The notes under the pieces were generated by a model. That model was not told where the DNA came from and did not search any database. It was given only the letters and a program-made list of their open reading frames with translations. A program made the translations under genes and the position numbers. A DNA stretch of 64,000 nt from contig NZ_CP117516.1 in NCBI RefSeq assembly GCF_028621955.1, positions 2,316,001-2,380,000 of the forward strand, read 5' to 3'. Of the stretch, positions 28,311 through 36,944 are shown piece by piece (position 1 is the first letter of the stretch; every line of letters begins with the position of its first letter). This DNA is from Erythrobacter sp. BLCC-B19 (lineage in GTDB: Bacteria > Pseudomonadota > Alphaproteobacteria > Sphingomonadales > Sphingomonadaceae).

Positions 28311-29765
28311 ATGACCTTCTCCATCCTTTCGGCGGCCGCGCACGGCGGCGGCACCCCGGCCTGGGCGATGCTTGCCTATCTGGTCGCGGGCGTGTTCTTC
28401 ATCCTCGCACTGCGCGGGCTTTCGAGCCCCGCCAGCAGCCGCGCGGGCAACCGCAACGGCATGATCGGCATGGCGATTGCCGTGGGCACGACGCTGGTGA
28501 TGCACGGCACCAACCTTGTCGAGATCGGCATTGCCATCGCCATTGGCGCGATCCTTGGCGTGACCATCGCGCGGCGCATCGCCATGACCGCGATGCCCGA
28601 ACTGGTCGCGGGCTTCCACTCGCTGGTCGGTTTGGCCGCGGTGGTGGTGGGCCTCGCCGCATGGCTCAATCCTGCCGCCTTCGGGATCACCGATGCGGCG
28701 GGGCAGATCATGGCGGTGAGCCGGGTCGAACTCGGCCTTGGCATCGCCATCGGGGCGATCACCTTCTCGGGTTCGGTGATTGCGTTCCTCAAGCTTTCGG
28801 GCCGCATGAGCGGTTCGCCGATCATGTTGCCGGGACGGCACGTCATCAACCTCGGCACGCTCGCCGCAATCCTCGTGCTGATCGGCCTCTACACCGTCTC
28901 GCCGGTCGGCGGGGCGGGTGAGGGGTGGATGGTGATTGCAGTCACCGTGCTCGCCTTCATCATCGGCTTCCTGCTGATCATCCCGATCGGCGGGGCGGAT
29001 ATGCCGGTCGTCGTCTCGATGCTGAACTCCTACTCGGGCTGGGCGGCAGCGGCGATGGGCTTCACGCTGGGCAACAGCGCGATGATCATCACCGGGGCGC
29101 TGGTGGGTTCTTCGGGCGCGATCCTCAGCTACATCATGTGCCGCGCGATGAACCGCAGCTTTATTTCCGTGATCGCGGGCGGCTTCGGTGCCGATGCGGG
29201 CGCAGGCGGCGGGGCCGGCGGTGCGCGCGAACAGCGCCCTTACAAGCAGGGCAGCGCCGAAGACGCGGCCTATATGCTCGAACAGGCCGAGAAGGTCATC
29301 ATCATCCCCGGCTACGGGATGGCGGTCGCCCAGGCCCAGCACGCGCTGCGCGAAATGGGCGACAAGCTCAAGGAAAAGGGCGTGGAGGTGAAGTATGCCA
29401 TCCACCCCGTCGCGGGCCGTATGCCGGGGCACATGAACGTGCTGCTGGCCGAAGCCAGCGTTCCTTACGATGAAGTCTTCGAACTCGAAGACATCAACTC
29501 CGAATTCGCCCAGTGCGACGTCGCCTTCATCATCGGCGCGAACGACGTGGTGAACCCCGCCGCCAAGACCGACAAGTCCAGCCCCATCTACGGGATGCCG
29601 GTGTTCGACGTCGACAAGGCCAAGCAGGTGTTCTTCATCAAGCGCTCGATGGGGGGCGTGGGCTATGCCGGGGTCGACAACGACGTGTTCTACATGAACC
29701 AGACCGTCATGCTGCTCGCGGATGCGAAGAAGATGGTCGAGGAAATCGTCAAGTCGCTCGATTAA
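28311..29765 (+). CDS. pntB: NAD(P) transhydrogenase subunit beta
   Basis: A 484-residue subunit holding most of the membrane domain and the NADP(H)-binding domain III. About nine transmembrane helices occupy residues 15-275. The C-terminal third contains VIIIPGYGMAVAQAQHALRE, the Rossmann-type NADP site, and KRSMGGVGYAGVDNDVFY. Residues 295-310 form a Gly/Ala-rich linker (DAGAGGGAGGAREQ) between the domains. It completes the operon aa3-IV, pntAA, PH-domain, pntAB, pntB. Confidence 0.96.
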   Translation: MTFSILSAAAHGGGTPAWAMLAYLVAGVFFILALRGLSSPASSRAGNRNGMIGMAIAVGTTLVMHGTNLVEIGIAIAIGAILGVTIARRIAMTAMPELVAGFHSLVGLAAVVVGLAAWLNPAAFGITDAAGQIMAVSRVELGLGIAIGAITFSGSVIAFLKLSGRMSGSPIMLPGRHVINLGTLAAILVLIGLYTVSPVGGAGEGWMVIAVTVLAFIIGFLLIIPIGGADMPVVVSMLNSYSGWAAAAMGFTLGNSAMIITGALVGSSGAILSYIMCRAMNRSFISVIAGGFGADAGAGGGAGGAREQRPYKQGSAEDAAYMLEQAEKVIIIPGYGMAVAQAQHALREMGDKLKEKGVEVKYAIHPVAGRMPGHMNVLLAEASVPYDEVFELEDINSEFAQCDVAFIIGANDVVNPAAKTDKSSPIYGMPVFDVDKAKQVFFIKRSMGGVGYAGVDNDVFYMNQTVMLLADAKKMVEEIVKSLD

Positions 29766-29835
29766 GCATCGCGCCTGAAGGGAGGCTGACCTACCTACGG
29801 CTTCCCGGCGATGTGAGACAGAGACTGAGATTCTG

Positions 29836-30177
29836 ATGAAGAAACTGCTGATTGGCCTTGTGCTGATTATCGCCCTGGGGGCCGGAGCCTTGTTCTCCGG
29901 CCTCGCCAACCCGCTGGTCGAAATGCAGGTCAAATCCGCGCTGGTCGAATCCGGCATCGGCGAAAAGAACGCCCAGTGCATGGCGGAACGCATGGTCGAC
30001 CGTCTCAGCATCGGCCAGCTGTGGAAATTGCGACAGGGCATGGCCGCACAGGATGGCGAGCCCGAGGAAGGCTATGGCCTCGGCGAACTCGTCAAGCGGC
30101 TCAACCGGGTGGGTGATGGCGAGGCAGTGGCGGTGCTTTCGACCTCTGCCGGGCTATGCGCCATCGGGCTGGGGTAG
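29836..30177 (+). CDS. Small exported or membrane-anchored protein, unknown
   Basis: A 113-residue protein from ATG 29836. The first 25 residues (MKKLLIGLVLIIALGAGALF) form a signal peptide or anchor. The rest is a short helical domain with two Cys (QCMAERM and GLCAIG) that could form a disulfide. I recognise no family. It lies between pntB and the beta-helix gene on the same strand, with 70-base gaps, and may be independent. Confidence 0.65.
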   Translation: MKKLLIGLVLIIALGAGALFSGLANPLVEMQVKSALVESGIGEKNAQCMAERMVDRLSIGQLWKLRQGMAAQDGEPEEGYGLGELVKRLNRVGDGEAVAVLSTSAGLCAIGLG

Positions 30178-30248
30178 GGTCGCCGCGCTCCCCGCTTGCA
30201 TTCCCTCCCCCCTATGCGCCACATTGCACAGCGGAGAGGGAGAACACC

Positions 30249-31445
30249 ATGAACCGCATCGCCTTTGCCGCCGCGTTGCTCGCTACCGCTGCGCCGCTCG
30301 CTGCTGAAACGCACCGTGTCAGCCCCGCTGACGGCCCCAATGCGTTGGTGGAGGCGCTGATCCTCGCCGCGCCGGGCGATACCATCGAACTGGGCGAAGG
30401 GCGCTTCACGCTCACCGACGGGCTTAGCCTCGATGTCGACGGGGTGACGGTGGTGGGGCAGGGGATGGACACAACCATCCTCGACTTCACCGACCAGAAG
30501 GGGGCAGGCGAAGGCCTGCTGGTCACCAGCGACAATGTCACCTTGCGCGGCTTTGCGGTCGAGAACGCCAAGGGCGACGGGATCAAGTCCAAGGGCGCGG
30601 ACATGATCATCTATGACAGCATCCGGGTCGAGTGGACCGGCGGGCCGAAGGCGACCAACGGCGCCTATGGCATCTATCCGGTCGAAAGCACCGGGGTGCT
30701 GGTGCAGCGTTCCAAGGTGGTCGGCGCTTCGGATGCCGGGATTTACGTGGGCCAGAGCCGCGACATCACCGTGCGCGGCAACATCGTCGAATATAATGTC
30801 GCCGGGATCGAGATCGAGAACAGCCGCGGCGCGCTGGTCGAGAACAACATCGCCACCCACAATACCGGCGGGCTGCTGGTGTTCGATCTGCCGGGCCTGC
30901 CGGTGATGGGCGGCGGCGATGTGATCCTGCGCAAGAATGTGGTGAAGGACAACGATACCCCCAACTTCGCCCCGCCGGGCAATATCGTTGCCAGCGTGCG
31001 GCGCGGCACGGGCGTGCTGGTGATGGCCAATGACGGCGTCTTGGTCGAGGATAACGCCTTTGAAGGCAACGCCACCGCCCATGTGATGGTGATCGCCTAT
31101 GTCCAGCCCTTCGAAGACCCCCGCTACAACCCCCATGCCCGCAATGTGATCATCGGCCGCAATGCCTTCGGGCGCGGGGGGGATGATCCGCAGCTCGACG
31201 GCAAGGAGCAATTGCTCGCGGCCTTTGGCGGCGCGCTGCCGCCGGTGCTGTGGGATGGCCTTGCCGAAAGCCCCGACACTGCGCTCAAGATCGCGCCGGG
31301 GGTAAGCGGCTGGACGCTCAATCTGGCAAAGGTCGGCCAGAGCCTAGCCGAGGCGCAGCCAGGGCCGCTTACGCTGACCCCGACCGAATTGTGGATATTC
31401 CCGGTCGTCGGCGCACCTGCAGCGCTGGAGGCGCGGCTGAAGTGA
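30249..31445 (+). CDS. Secreted right-handed parallel beta-helix protein
   Basis: A 398-residue exported protein (signal MNRIAFAAALLATAAPLAAE). Repeated NVTLRGF / DITVRGNIVEYN / GALVENNIATHN / GVLVEDNAFEGN units are rungs of a pectin-lyase-like beta helix. From memory this matches a family of parallel beta-helix proteins (TIGR03805) found next to the diheme cytochrome family encoded by the following gene. The next gene overlaps its stop codon as GTGA. No catalytic residues of pectate lyases were recognised, so it may bind or modify a polysaccharide. Confidence 0.88.
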   Translation: MNRIAFAAALLATAAPLAAETHRVSPADGPNALVEALILAAPGDTIELGEGRFTLTDGLSLDVDGVTVVGQGMDTTILDFTDQKGAGEGLLVTSDNVTLRGFAVENAKGDGIKSKGADMIIYDSIRVEWTGGPKATNGAYGIYPVESTGVLVQRSKVVGASDAGIYVGQSRDITVRGNIVEYNVAGIEIENSRGALVENNIATHNTGGLLVFDLPGLPVMGGGDVILRKNVVKDNDTPNFAPPGNIVASVRRGTGVLVMANDGVLVEDNAFEGNATAHVMVIAYVQPFEDPRYNPHARNVIIGRNAFGRGGDDPQLDGKEQLLAAFGGALPPVLWDGLAESPDTALKIAPGVSGWTLNLAKVGQSLAEAQPGPLTLTPTELWIFPVVGAPAALEARLK

Positions 31446-32461
31446 GGCGCGGCGGTGCCCTGCTGGCCTGTGCGCTGCTGGTGCTGGGCGGCGGGATCGC
31501 CGCGCGCGCGGGTGCGCCCGAGGTGCCCCGCGTCAATGATGCCGCTGTTGCCGGGGCCGGGATGCCGCGCGCGCTCAGTGAATTCGGTTTCTTCGCCGAT
31601 GCCGCGCAGCAGCAGCCCAGCGCGCGCGTGATCCCCTATGCCCTCGCCACCCCGCTGTGGTCGGACGGGGCGGAGAAGCTGCGCTTCATCTACCTGCCCG
31701 AAGGCACCAAGCTCGCCGCCGAAGGGGAGGGGCTGCTCAAATTCCCGGTGGGCGCGGCGATCATCAAGACCTTTGCCTTCGGCGAAGGCGCAGATCGCCG
31801 GTTGATCGAGACCCGCGTGCTCCTCCACCGGGCGGATGGCTGGATCGCGCTGCCCTATCGCTGGAACGAGGAGCAGACCGATGCGACCCTCGCGGTTGCG
31901 GGCGGACGGCTGGATCTCGTCACGCCTGCGGGCGAGGCGATTTCCTATGCCATCCCCAACAAGAACCAGTGCAAGACCTGTCACAGCAAGGACGGGCAGG
32001 TCATCCCCATCGGCCCCAAGGCGCGCAATCTGGGGCAGTTGTGGCTGACCTCGATGTTTTCTGCCGATATGCTCGAAGCCGTGCCCGAGGTTGCCCGCTT
32101 CCTGCCCGATTGGAACAACCGCGATCTTTTGCCCGATACTCCGGCGCTTGCCCGTGCCTATCTCGATGTGAACTGCGCCCATTGCCATCAGCCGGGCGGC
32201 GGCGCGTCGAACTCCGGCCTCGATCTGCGCTGGGAACAGTCCGATCCGCACGCCATCGGCATCTTCAAGCGCCCGGTCGCGGCGGGGCGCGGGGCGGGGG
32301 GGCATGACTTCTCGATTGTGCCGGGCCAGCCAGACACGTCGATCCTGCTTTACCGGATGGACTCAGCCGAAGGCGGCATCGCCATGCCCGAACTCGGTAA
32401 ATCGAGCGTCGACAAGGAAGGCGTCGCGGTGGTGCGGCGCTGGATTGCGGAGATGAAATGA
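31442..32461 (+). CDS. Exported diheme c-type cytochrome (SO2930-like)
   Basis: A 339-residue protein from GTG 31442. The N-terminus (GGALLACALLVLGGGIAARA) is a signal peptide. Two haem c sites are present: C177-KT-CH181 and C245-AH-CH249. The region YALATPLWSDGAEKLRFIYLP is a strong family marker of the SO2930-type proteins of unknown function. It is coupled by 4 bp overlaps to the beta-helix gene before and the hydrolase gene after. A periplasmic electron-transfer or oxidative step on the beta-helix partner's substrate is inference. Confidence 0.87.
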   Translation: MRRGGALLACALLVLGGGIAARAGAPEVPRVNDAAVAGAGMPRALSEFGFFADAAQQQPSARVIPYALATPLWSDGAEKLRFIYLPEGTKLAAEGEGLLKFPVGAAIIKTFAFGEGADRRLIETRVLLHRADGWIALPYRWNEEQTDATLAVAGGRLDLVTPAGEAISYAIPNKNQCKTCHSKDGQVIPIGPKARNLGQLWLTSMFSADMLEAVPEVARFLPDWNNRDLLPDTPALARAYLDVNCAHCHQPGGGASNSGLDLRWEQSDPHAIGIFKRPVAAGRGAGGHDFSIVPGQPDTSILLYRMDSAEGGIAMPELGKSSVDKEGVAVVRRWIAEMK

Positions 32462-33441
32462 AAAAGTGGCTTGTGCGCGGGTTTCTCGCGCTGCTGACGG
32501 TGCTGGTCGCCGCCTTCCTCATCTTCCGCACCCCGGACACCGACGCTGCCGAAATGCGCGCCAAATATGGTGCGCCGCCCTCGCAATTCGTGGATGTCGG
32601 CGATGGGCTGACCATCCACCTGCGCGACGAGGGGCCGCGCGATGCGCCCGTCATCATGCTGCTCCACGGATCGAACGCCGATCTGCATACGTGGGAGCCG
32701 TGGGTGGAGGCGCTGAAGGGCCAGTACCGGGTGATCCGCTTCGATCAGGTCGGCCACGGCCTGACCGGCCCCGATCCCAGGGGCGATTACTCGACCGCCA
32801 ATTTCGTTGCCGATATCGGCGCCGTGGCGGACAAGCTGGGCCTGGGGCGCTTCATCCTCGGCGGGAATTCTATGGGCGGCAAGCACGCGCTTGCCTATGC
32901 CATCGCCCATCCGGAGCGCCTTGATGGTCTCGTGCTGGTCGATGGCAGCGGCGGGCCGATGCTGAAGCTCGCCCGGAAGGACGACGAGGATAGCGGCAAT
33001 ATCGGCTTCACCATCGCGCGGATGCCGGGGGTCAATCTGCTGGTCGAACAGATTACGCCGCGTGAGCTGATCCAGCAGAGCCTCGAACAATCGGTGTCGG
33101 TCAAATCGGTCGTCACCCCTGCCGCGGTCGACCGTTACTGGGAGCTGCTGCGCTACCCCGGCAACCGCCGCGCAACGCTGGCGCGCTTCAGCCTGCCCTA
33201 TGATCCGCTCGCGGCGGCCGATATCGCCAAGGTGACGACACCCACGCTGATCCTGTGGGGCGCGGAAGACCGGATCATCCCGGTCGAGGCGGGGCAGTGG
33301 CTGGCGAAAACGATGCCGAACAACCAGCTGGTGATCTACCCCAAGATCGGCCACCTGCCGCACGAGGAGGCGCCGGAAGCCACGCTCGGCGATCTCACCC
33401 CGTGGCTTGCCGAACACGCCTCGCCGCCAAAATCCGAGTAA
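32458..33441 (+). CDS. Membrane-anchored alpha/beta hydrolase
   Basis: A 327-residue hydrolase overlapping the cytochrome stop as ATGA. An N-terminal helix (MKKWLVRGFLALLTVLVAAF) should act as a membrane anchor, placing the enzyme in the periplasm. The fold shows HGSNADLHTW, DQVGHGLTGPDPRG, the nucleophile GNSMGG, an Asp in WGAEDRIIP and a His in IGHLPHEE. The tight coupling with the beta-helix and diheme genes suggests a three-protein periplasmic unit. The esterase or hydrolase substrate is unknown. Confidence 0.9.
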   Translation: MKKWLVRGFLALLTVLVAAFLIFRTPDTDAAEMRAKYGAPPSQFVDVGDGLTIHLRDEGPRDAPVIMLLHGSNADLHTWEPWVEALKGQYRVIRFDQVGHGLTGPDPRGDYSTANFVADIGAVADKLGLGRFILGGNSMGGKHALAYAIAHPERLDGLVLVDGSGGPMLKLARKDDEDSGNIGFTIARMPGVNLLVEQITPRELIQQSLEQSVSVKSVVTPAAVDRYWELLRYPGNRRATLARFSLPYDPLAAADIAKVTTPTLILWGAEDRIIPVEAGQWLAKTMPNNQLVIYPKIGHLPHEEAPEATLGDLTPWLAEHASPPKSE

Positions 33442-33534
33442 GCCGCTTTCGCAGGCCTTGGCCACTGGACGCAGGGGAAATTTGCGCCCTACAGGTTTCC
33501 GCATCTGCGAACACGAAGGAAAGGGCACCGGGCT

Positions 33535-34239
33535 TTGCGCAAACTCGGGATCATCGGCGGCATGAGCTGGGTGTCGACCGCGACCTATTACGACCATATC
33601 AACCGCATCGTCCAGAAACGCGCTGCGCCGATGGCGAGCGCGCCGCTGCTGATCGAAAGCCTCGATTTCTGCCAGCTCTACGCCCTGCGTGAAGAGCGCG
33701 ACTGGCAGCGCGCGGCAAGCGTGCTGACCGAGAGTGCGCGGCGGCTGGAGGGCGCGGGGGCCGAGGGGCTGATCATCGGCGCCAATTCGATGCACCGCCT
33801 GTATGATGATGTCGCAGCGGCCGTGAATATCCCGATCCTGCACATCGCCGAATATGTCGGCCTTGCCATGAAGCGCGCCGGCATTTCGAGCGCAGCGCTG
33901 CTGGGCACGCGCAACGTGATGACCGAGAGCTTCTATCGCAAGCGTCTCGTCGCCCACGGGATCGACCTGCTCCCGCCTAAGCTCGACTATGTCGAGATGC
34001 TCGACCGGATCATCTATGACGAGCTGATGGTCGGCAAGGTCACGCGCGAGGCTGAGCGGACGATGAAGACCATTATCACCAACACCGCGCAGGAGGGTGC
34101 CGCGGGCGTGGTGCTGGCCTGCACCGAGCTTGATCTGGTGGTCGATGTCGATGCCAATGTCCTGCCGATCTTCGACTCCACGCGAATCCACTGCGAGGCG
34201 GCGGCCGACTGGATTCTGGATCAGGAAATGGTGGACTAG
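33535..34239 (+). CDS. Aspartate/glutamate racemase family protein
   Basis: A 234-residue protein from TTG 33535, chosen for the AAGGAAAGG site about 10 bases upstream. It starts KLGIIGGMSWVSTATYY as in YgeA-type amino acid racemases. The second catalytic Cys196 (VLACTELDL) is present. The first, Cys in classical racemases and Thr in YgeA, is Ala83 in GANSMH. Activity may therefore be one-directional, altered or lost. It stands alone between operons. Confidence 0.85.
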   Translation: MRKLGIIGGMSWVSTATYYDHINRIVQKRAAPMASAPLLIESLDFCQLYALREERDWQRAASVLTESARRLEGAGAEGLIIGANSMHRLYDDVAAAVNIPILHIAEYVGLAMKRAGISSAALLGTRNVMTESFYRKRLVAHGIDLLPPKLDYVEMLDRIIYDELMVGKVTREAERTMKTIITNTAQEGAAGVVLACTELDLVVDVDANVLPIFDSTRIHCEAAADWILDQEMVD

Positions 34240-34391
34240 ACCTCGGCTCACCCCCCCGCGGGGGCGGCTTGCCGCATCGTAAGGTTGCAGGGGGTGCAAC
34301 TTGTTAACGTTTCCGCCTAAGGGGCGCGCGGATTTTGTCATGGAGCATTCCTGGCATCATCCGGGTCTTCGGGTCGCACCGATTGGCCCTT

Positions 34392-34464
34392 GGGGCCGCT
34401 GTCCTCCCCCCCAATCACCGGACGGCGGCCCCATAATTTGTCACTGATCGAAGTGACTGTTTTT
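34392..34464 (+). ncRNA. Candidate small RNA upstream of dgt
   Basis: Two hairpins lie in the 295-base gap 34240-34534. The first is a near-perfect 13 bp stem (34392-34404 with 34420-34432, one G-T pair) with a loop of T, seven C and AATCACC, which could pair with Shine-Dalgarno sequences. The second is a U-tailed terminator (34440-34464). The 5' end is not defined; the rest of the gap shows only a small GTTGCA/TGCAAC repeat near 34283. A 5' leader attenuator is the alternative. Confidence 0.4.
34440..34464 (+). terminator. Rho-independent terminator-like hairpin
   Basis: GTCACT at 34440-34445 pairs with AGTGAC at 34452-34457, followed by TGTTTTT. It lies 70 bases before dgt and ends the candidate small RNA or leader transcript. 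Confidence 0.65.
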
Positions 34465-34534
34465 CCATCAATTATACGCTGTTCACGCCTCGTTCCGGTT
34501 GAGCGGCAGCGGCGGCTGGCTTAATCGCCGCGGC

Positions 34535-35713
34535 ATGACCTGTGCCCCCTACGCCGCCGATCCTGCCAACCCCGGCCCCCGCGAATTCGCCCCTCGCAAC
34601 CATGGCGGCGCGGCGAGCGGCGAGCGGCGTGGGCCGCGCAGCCCGTTCCAGCGCGACCGCGACCGGATCGTCCATTCGATGAGCTTCCGGCGGCTGAAGT
34701 CCAAGACGCAGGTGTTCATCGCGCCAGACGGCGACCATTACCGCACCCGCCTCACCCACAGCCTCGAAGTCGCGCAGATCGGCCGGGTGATCGCCCGTGC
34801 GCTGGGGCTCGACGAGGATCTGACCGAGGCGCTGTGCCTGGCGCATGATCTTGGCCACCCGCCGTTCGGCCATGCGGGCGAGGCCGCGCTGTCCGATGCG
34901 ATGGAGCGTCATGGCGGGTTCGATCACAATGCGCAGGCGCTGCGCACGGTGATGCGGATCGAGTGCCCCTATCCGGCGCATGACGGCCTCAATCTCACCT
35001 GGGATCTGCTCGAAGGGCTGGCCAAGCACAATGGCCCGGTCGCCGCCCCCAATTGGGCGCTGGCGGAACTGGATGCCGCCTTTCCGCTCGATCTGGGCAC
35101 CTGGCCCAGCCTTGAGGCGCAGGTGGCGGCGGTGGCGGACGACATCGCCTATGACAATCACGACATCGACGACGGCCTGCGCGCCGGGTTCCTGCTGCTT
35201 GATGACCTTCTCACCCTCGATTTCCTCGCAGACCAGTGGCGGGTGGTCGAAAAGCGCTTTCCTCACGCCCCGCGTGAGCGTCTGCTGCGCGAGCTTGTTC
35301 GTGACCAGATCGGATTGATGGTGAATGACGTGATCGCGCACACCGCGGCGCAGGTGAAGGATGTGGGATCGGTCGCAGAAGTGCGCGCCGCCGGGCGGCA
35401 GCTGGCGGGCTTCTCGCCGGCGATGGCAGCGCAGGAACGGCGGCTGAAGACCTTCATGTACGAACGGCTCTACTACCACCCCGAACAGATTTCGGCAGCC
35501 GAGCGTGCGCGCGATGTCGTGGCGCGGCTCTATGTCGCCTATGCGCAGGATGCGACGTTGATGCCGGATGACTGGCAGGCGCGGCTGCCGCTGCACGATC
35601 CGGGCCGCGCGCGGGTGATTGCCGATTTCATCGCCGGGATGTCCGATCGCTTCGCCATGCAGGCGGTCGCGGGCATCTATGGCGAGCGGCCGGTGGGGTT
35701 GATCAATGTCTGA
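34535..35713 (+). CDS. dgt: Deoxyguanosinetriphosphate triphosphohydrolase-like protein
   Basis: A 392-residue HD-domain dNTPase that splits dNTPs into nucleoside and triphosphate. Metal ligands are in TRLTHSLEV, AHDLGHPPFGHAGE and DDIAYDNHDIDD. The N-terminal SFRRLKSKTQVF region is typical of the type-2 dGTPase-like subgroup. ATG 34535 was chosen over the upstream TTG. The next gene starts inside its last codons (8 bp overlap), making a small operon with an NAD-binding protein and an ABA4-like membrane protein. Confidence 0.93.
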   Translation: MTCAPYAADPANPGPREFAPRNHGGAASGERRGPRSPFQRDRDRIVHSMSFRRLKSKTQVFIAPDGDHYRTRLTHSLEVAQIGRVIARALGLDEDLTEALCLAHDLGHPPFGHAGEAALSDAMERHGGFDHNAQALRTVMRIECPYPAHDGLNLTWDLLEGLAKHNGPVAAPNWALAELDAAFPLDLGTWPSLEAQVAAVADDIAYDNHDIDDGLRAGFLLLDDLLTLDFLADQWRVVEKRFPHAPRERLLRELVRDQIGLMVNDVIAHTAAQVKDVGSVAEVRAAGRQLAGFSPAMAAQERRLKTFMYERLYYHPEQISAAERARDVVARLYVAYAQDATLMPDDWQARLPLHDPGRARVIADFIAGMSDRFAMQAVAGIYGERPVGLINV

Positions 35714-36431
35714 TCCGCGTGCCTTTGGCCCCGTCCGGGTGGCGCTGGTCGGCGCGACCGGCCTGATCGGCCGCCGGGTGATCGAAATCGCCAGCCAGAC
35801 CGATGATGTGCGCCTCGTCGGCATTGCCCGGCGCGAGGCACCGCTTCCGCCCGGTGCACGGATGGAGATGTTCGTCTCCGACCCGTCCAAGTGGGGCGAG
35901 GTGCTCGACGCGGTGCGTCCGCGCGCGCTGATCTGCGCTTTGGGCACGACCTGGAAGAAGGCGGGCCGCGATGAGGCGGCGTTCCGCGCGGTCGATCAGG
36001 AGCTCGTGCTCGCCACCGCCGAAGCGGCCAAGCGCGCAGGTGTGCCGAACATGGTGGTGGTCAGCGCGGCCGGGGCAAACAGCCGCGCCAAGGCGCTCTA
36101 TATGCGCGTCAAGGGCGAGACCGAGGAAGCGCTCAGCCGCATCGGGTTCAAACGGCTCGATATCCTGCACCCTGGCCTCTTGCGCGGGGAGCGGGTCGAT
36201 GACCTGCGCTTTGCCGAGCGCGCCGCGATCATCGCTGCACCGCTGATCGACCCGCTGCTGTCGGGTTCGTGGGAACGGTTCCGTTCGATCGACGCCGAGC
36301 TGGTAGCGGAAGCGGCGCTGGGCCTTGCGCTGCGCCGGGCGGGCGGGCGCTTCACCCACGACAACGAAGCGATGCGCCGCGCCGCGCGCGAATGGCGCAA
36401 GGTGGCAGCAGGCGCCGGGGAGGCGGCATGA
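35706..36431 (+). CDS. NAD(P)-binding atypical SDR
   Basis: A 241-residue Rossmann protein. The N-terminus RVALVGATGLIGRRVIEIA is the glycine-rich nucleotide site and GTTWKKAGRDEAAFRAVD-type sequence follows. It resembles the atypical SDR family of HTATIP2/TIP30 and bacterial oxidoreductases without a classical YxxxK. It overlaps dgt by 8 bp and the membrane protein gene by ATGA, so all three are translationally linked. The substrate is unknown. Confidence 0.87.
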   Translation: MSDPRAFGPVRVALVGATGLIGRRVIEIASQTDDVRLVGIARREAPLPPGARMEMFVSDPSKWGEVLDAVRPRALICALGTTWKKAGRDEAAFRAVDQELVLATAEAAKRAGVPNMVVVSAAGANSRAKALYMRVKGETEEALSRIGFKRLDILHPGLLRGERVDDLRFAERAAIIAAPLIDPLLSGSWERFRSIDAELVAEAALGLALRRAGGRFTHDNEAMRRAAREWRKVAAGAGEAA

Positions 36432-36877
36432 GCTGGGCGGCGCTGTTCGGCGCGGTCAATCTGCTGGCGCTGGTCGCCTGGGCGGCGCTGATCCTGTTGC
36501 CGCGCTGGCCTGCGCTGCTGTCGGCGATCCTGTATCTCGGCGTCGGCCTGCTTTGCGCGGTCTATGCCACCTGCCTCGTCGGGGTGGTGAGCGGGCTGAT
36601 CCCCAATCCGGGTGGGGGCGGGGCGGATTTCACCACCATTCCGGGCATCCGCGCGATCTTTGCCAACGATGCGGGGGTGACGATCGGCTGGACGCATTAC
36701 CTCGCCTTCGATCTGTTCGCCGGGCTGTGGATCGCGCGCGATGCCGATGCCAAGAGCATTTCGCGGCTGGTGCAAGGGCCGATCTTGTTTGCGACCCTGA
36801 TGGCCGGGCCGCTCGGGCTCGGGATCTGGCTTCTTATCCGTGAACCCGCCGCGCGGCGGCAGGGGCGGTTTCGCTAA
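36428..36877 (+). CDS. ABA4-like (DUF4281) membrane protein
   Basis: A 149-residue integral membrane protein with four helices. The sequence WTHYLAFDLFAGLWIARDA is the hallmark of the ABA4/DUF4281 family. In plants ABA4 is needed to make neoxanthin from violaxanthin; bacterial members have no defined function but carotenoid-producing sphingomonads often carry one. It overlaps the preceding oxidoreductase gene by 4 bp. A carotenoid role is inference; no other carotenoid gene is adjacent. Confidence 0.82.
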   Translation: MSWAALFGAVNLLALVAWAALILLPRWPALLSAILYLGVGLLCAVYATCLVGVVSGLIPNPGGGGADFTTIPGIRAIFANDAGVTIGWTHYLAFDLFAGLWIARDADAKSISRLVQGPILFATLMAGPLGLGIWLLIREPAARRQGRFR

Positions 36878-36944
36878 ATGGATGCTGGACGGCTGAGCGG
36901 ATTTGCCTAACCTTTCCCCAAACGCTTTTGGGAGAGAGCACAGC

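Noticed and set aside
34340-34447. A 35-codon ORF over the candidate sRNA
   Set aside because: It has no Shine-Dalgarno and passes through both arms of the C-rich hairpin; an RNA structure explains the sequence better.
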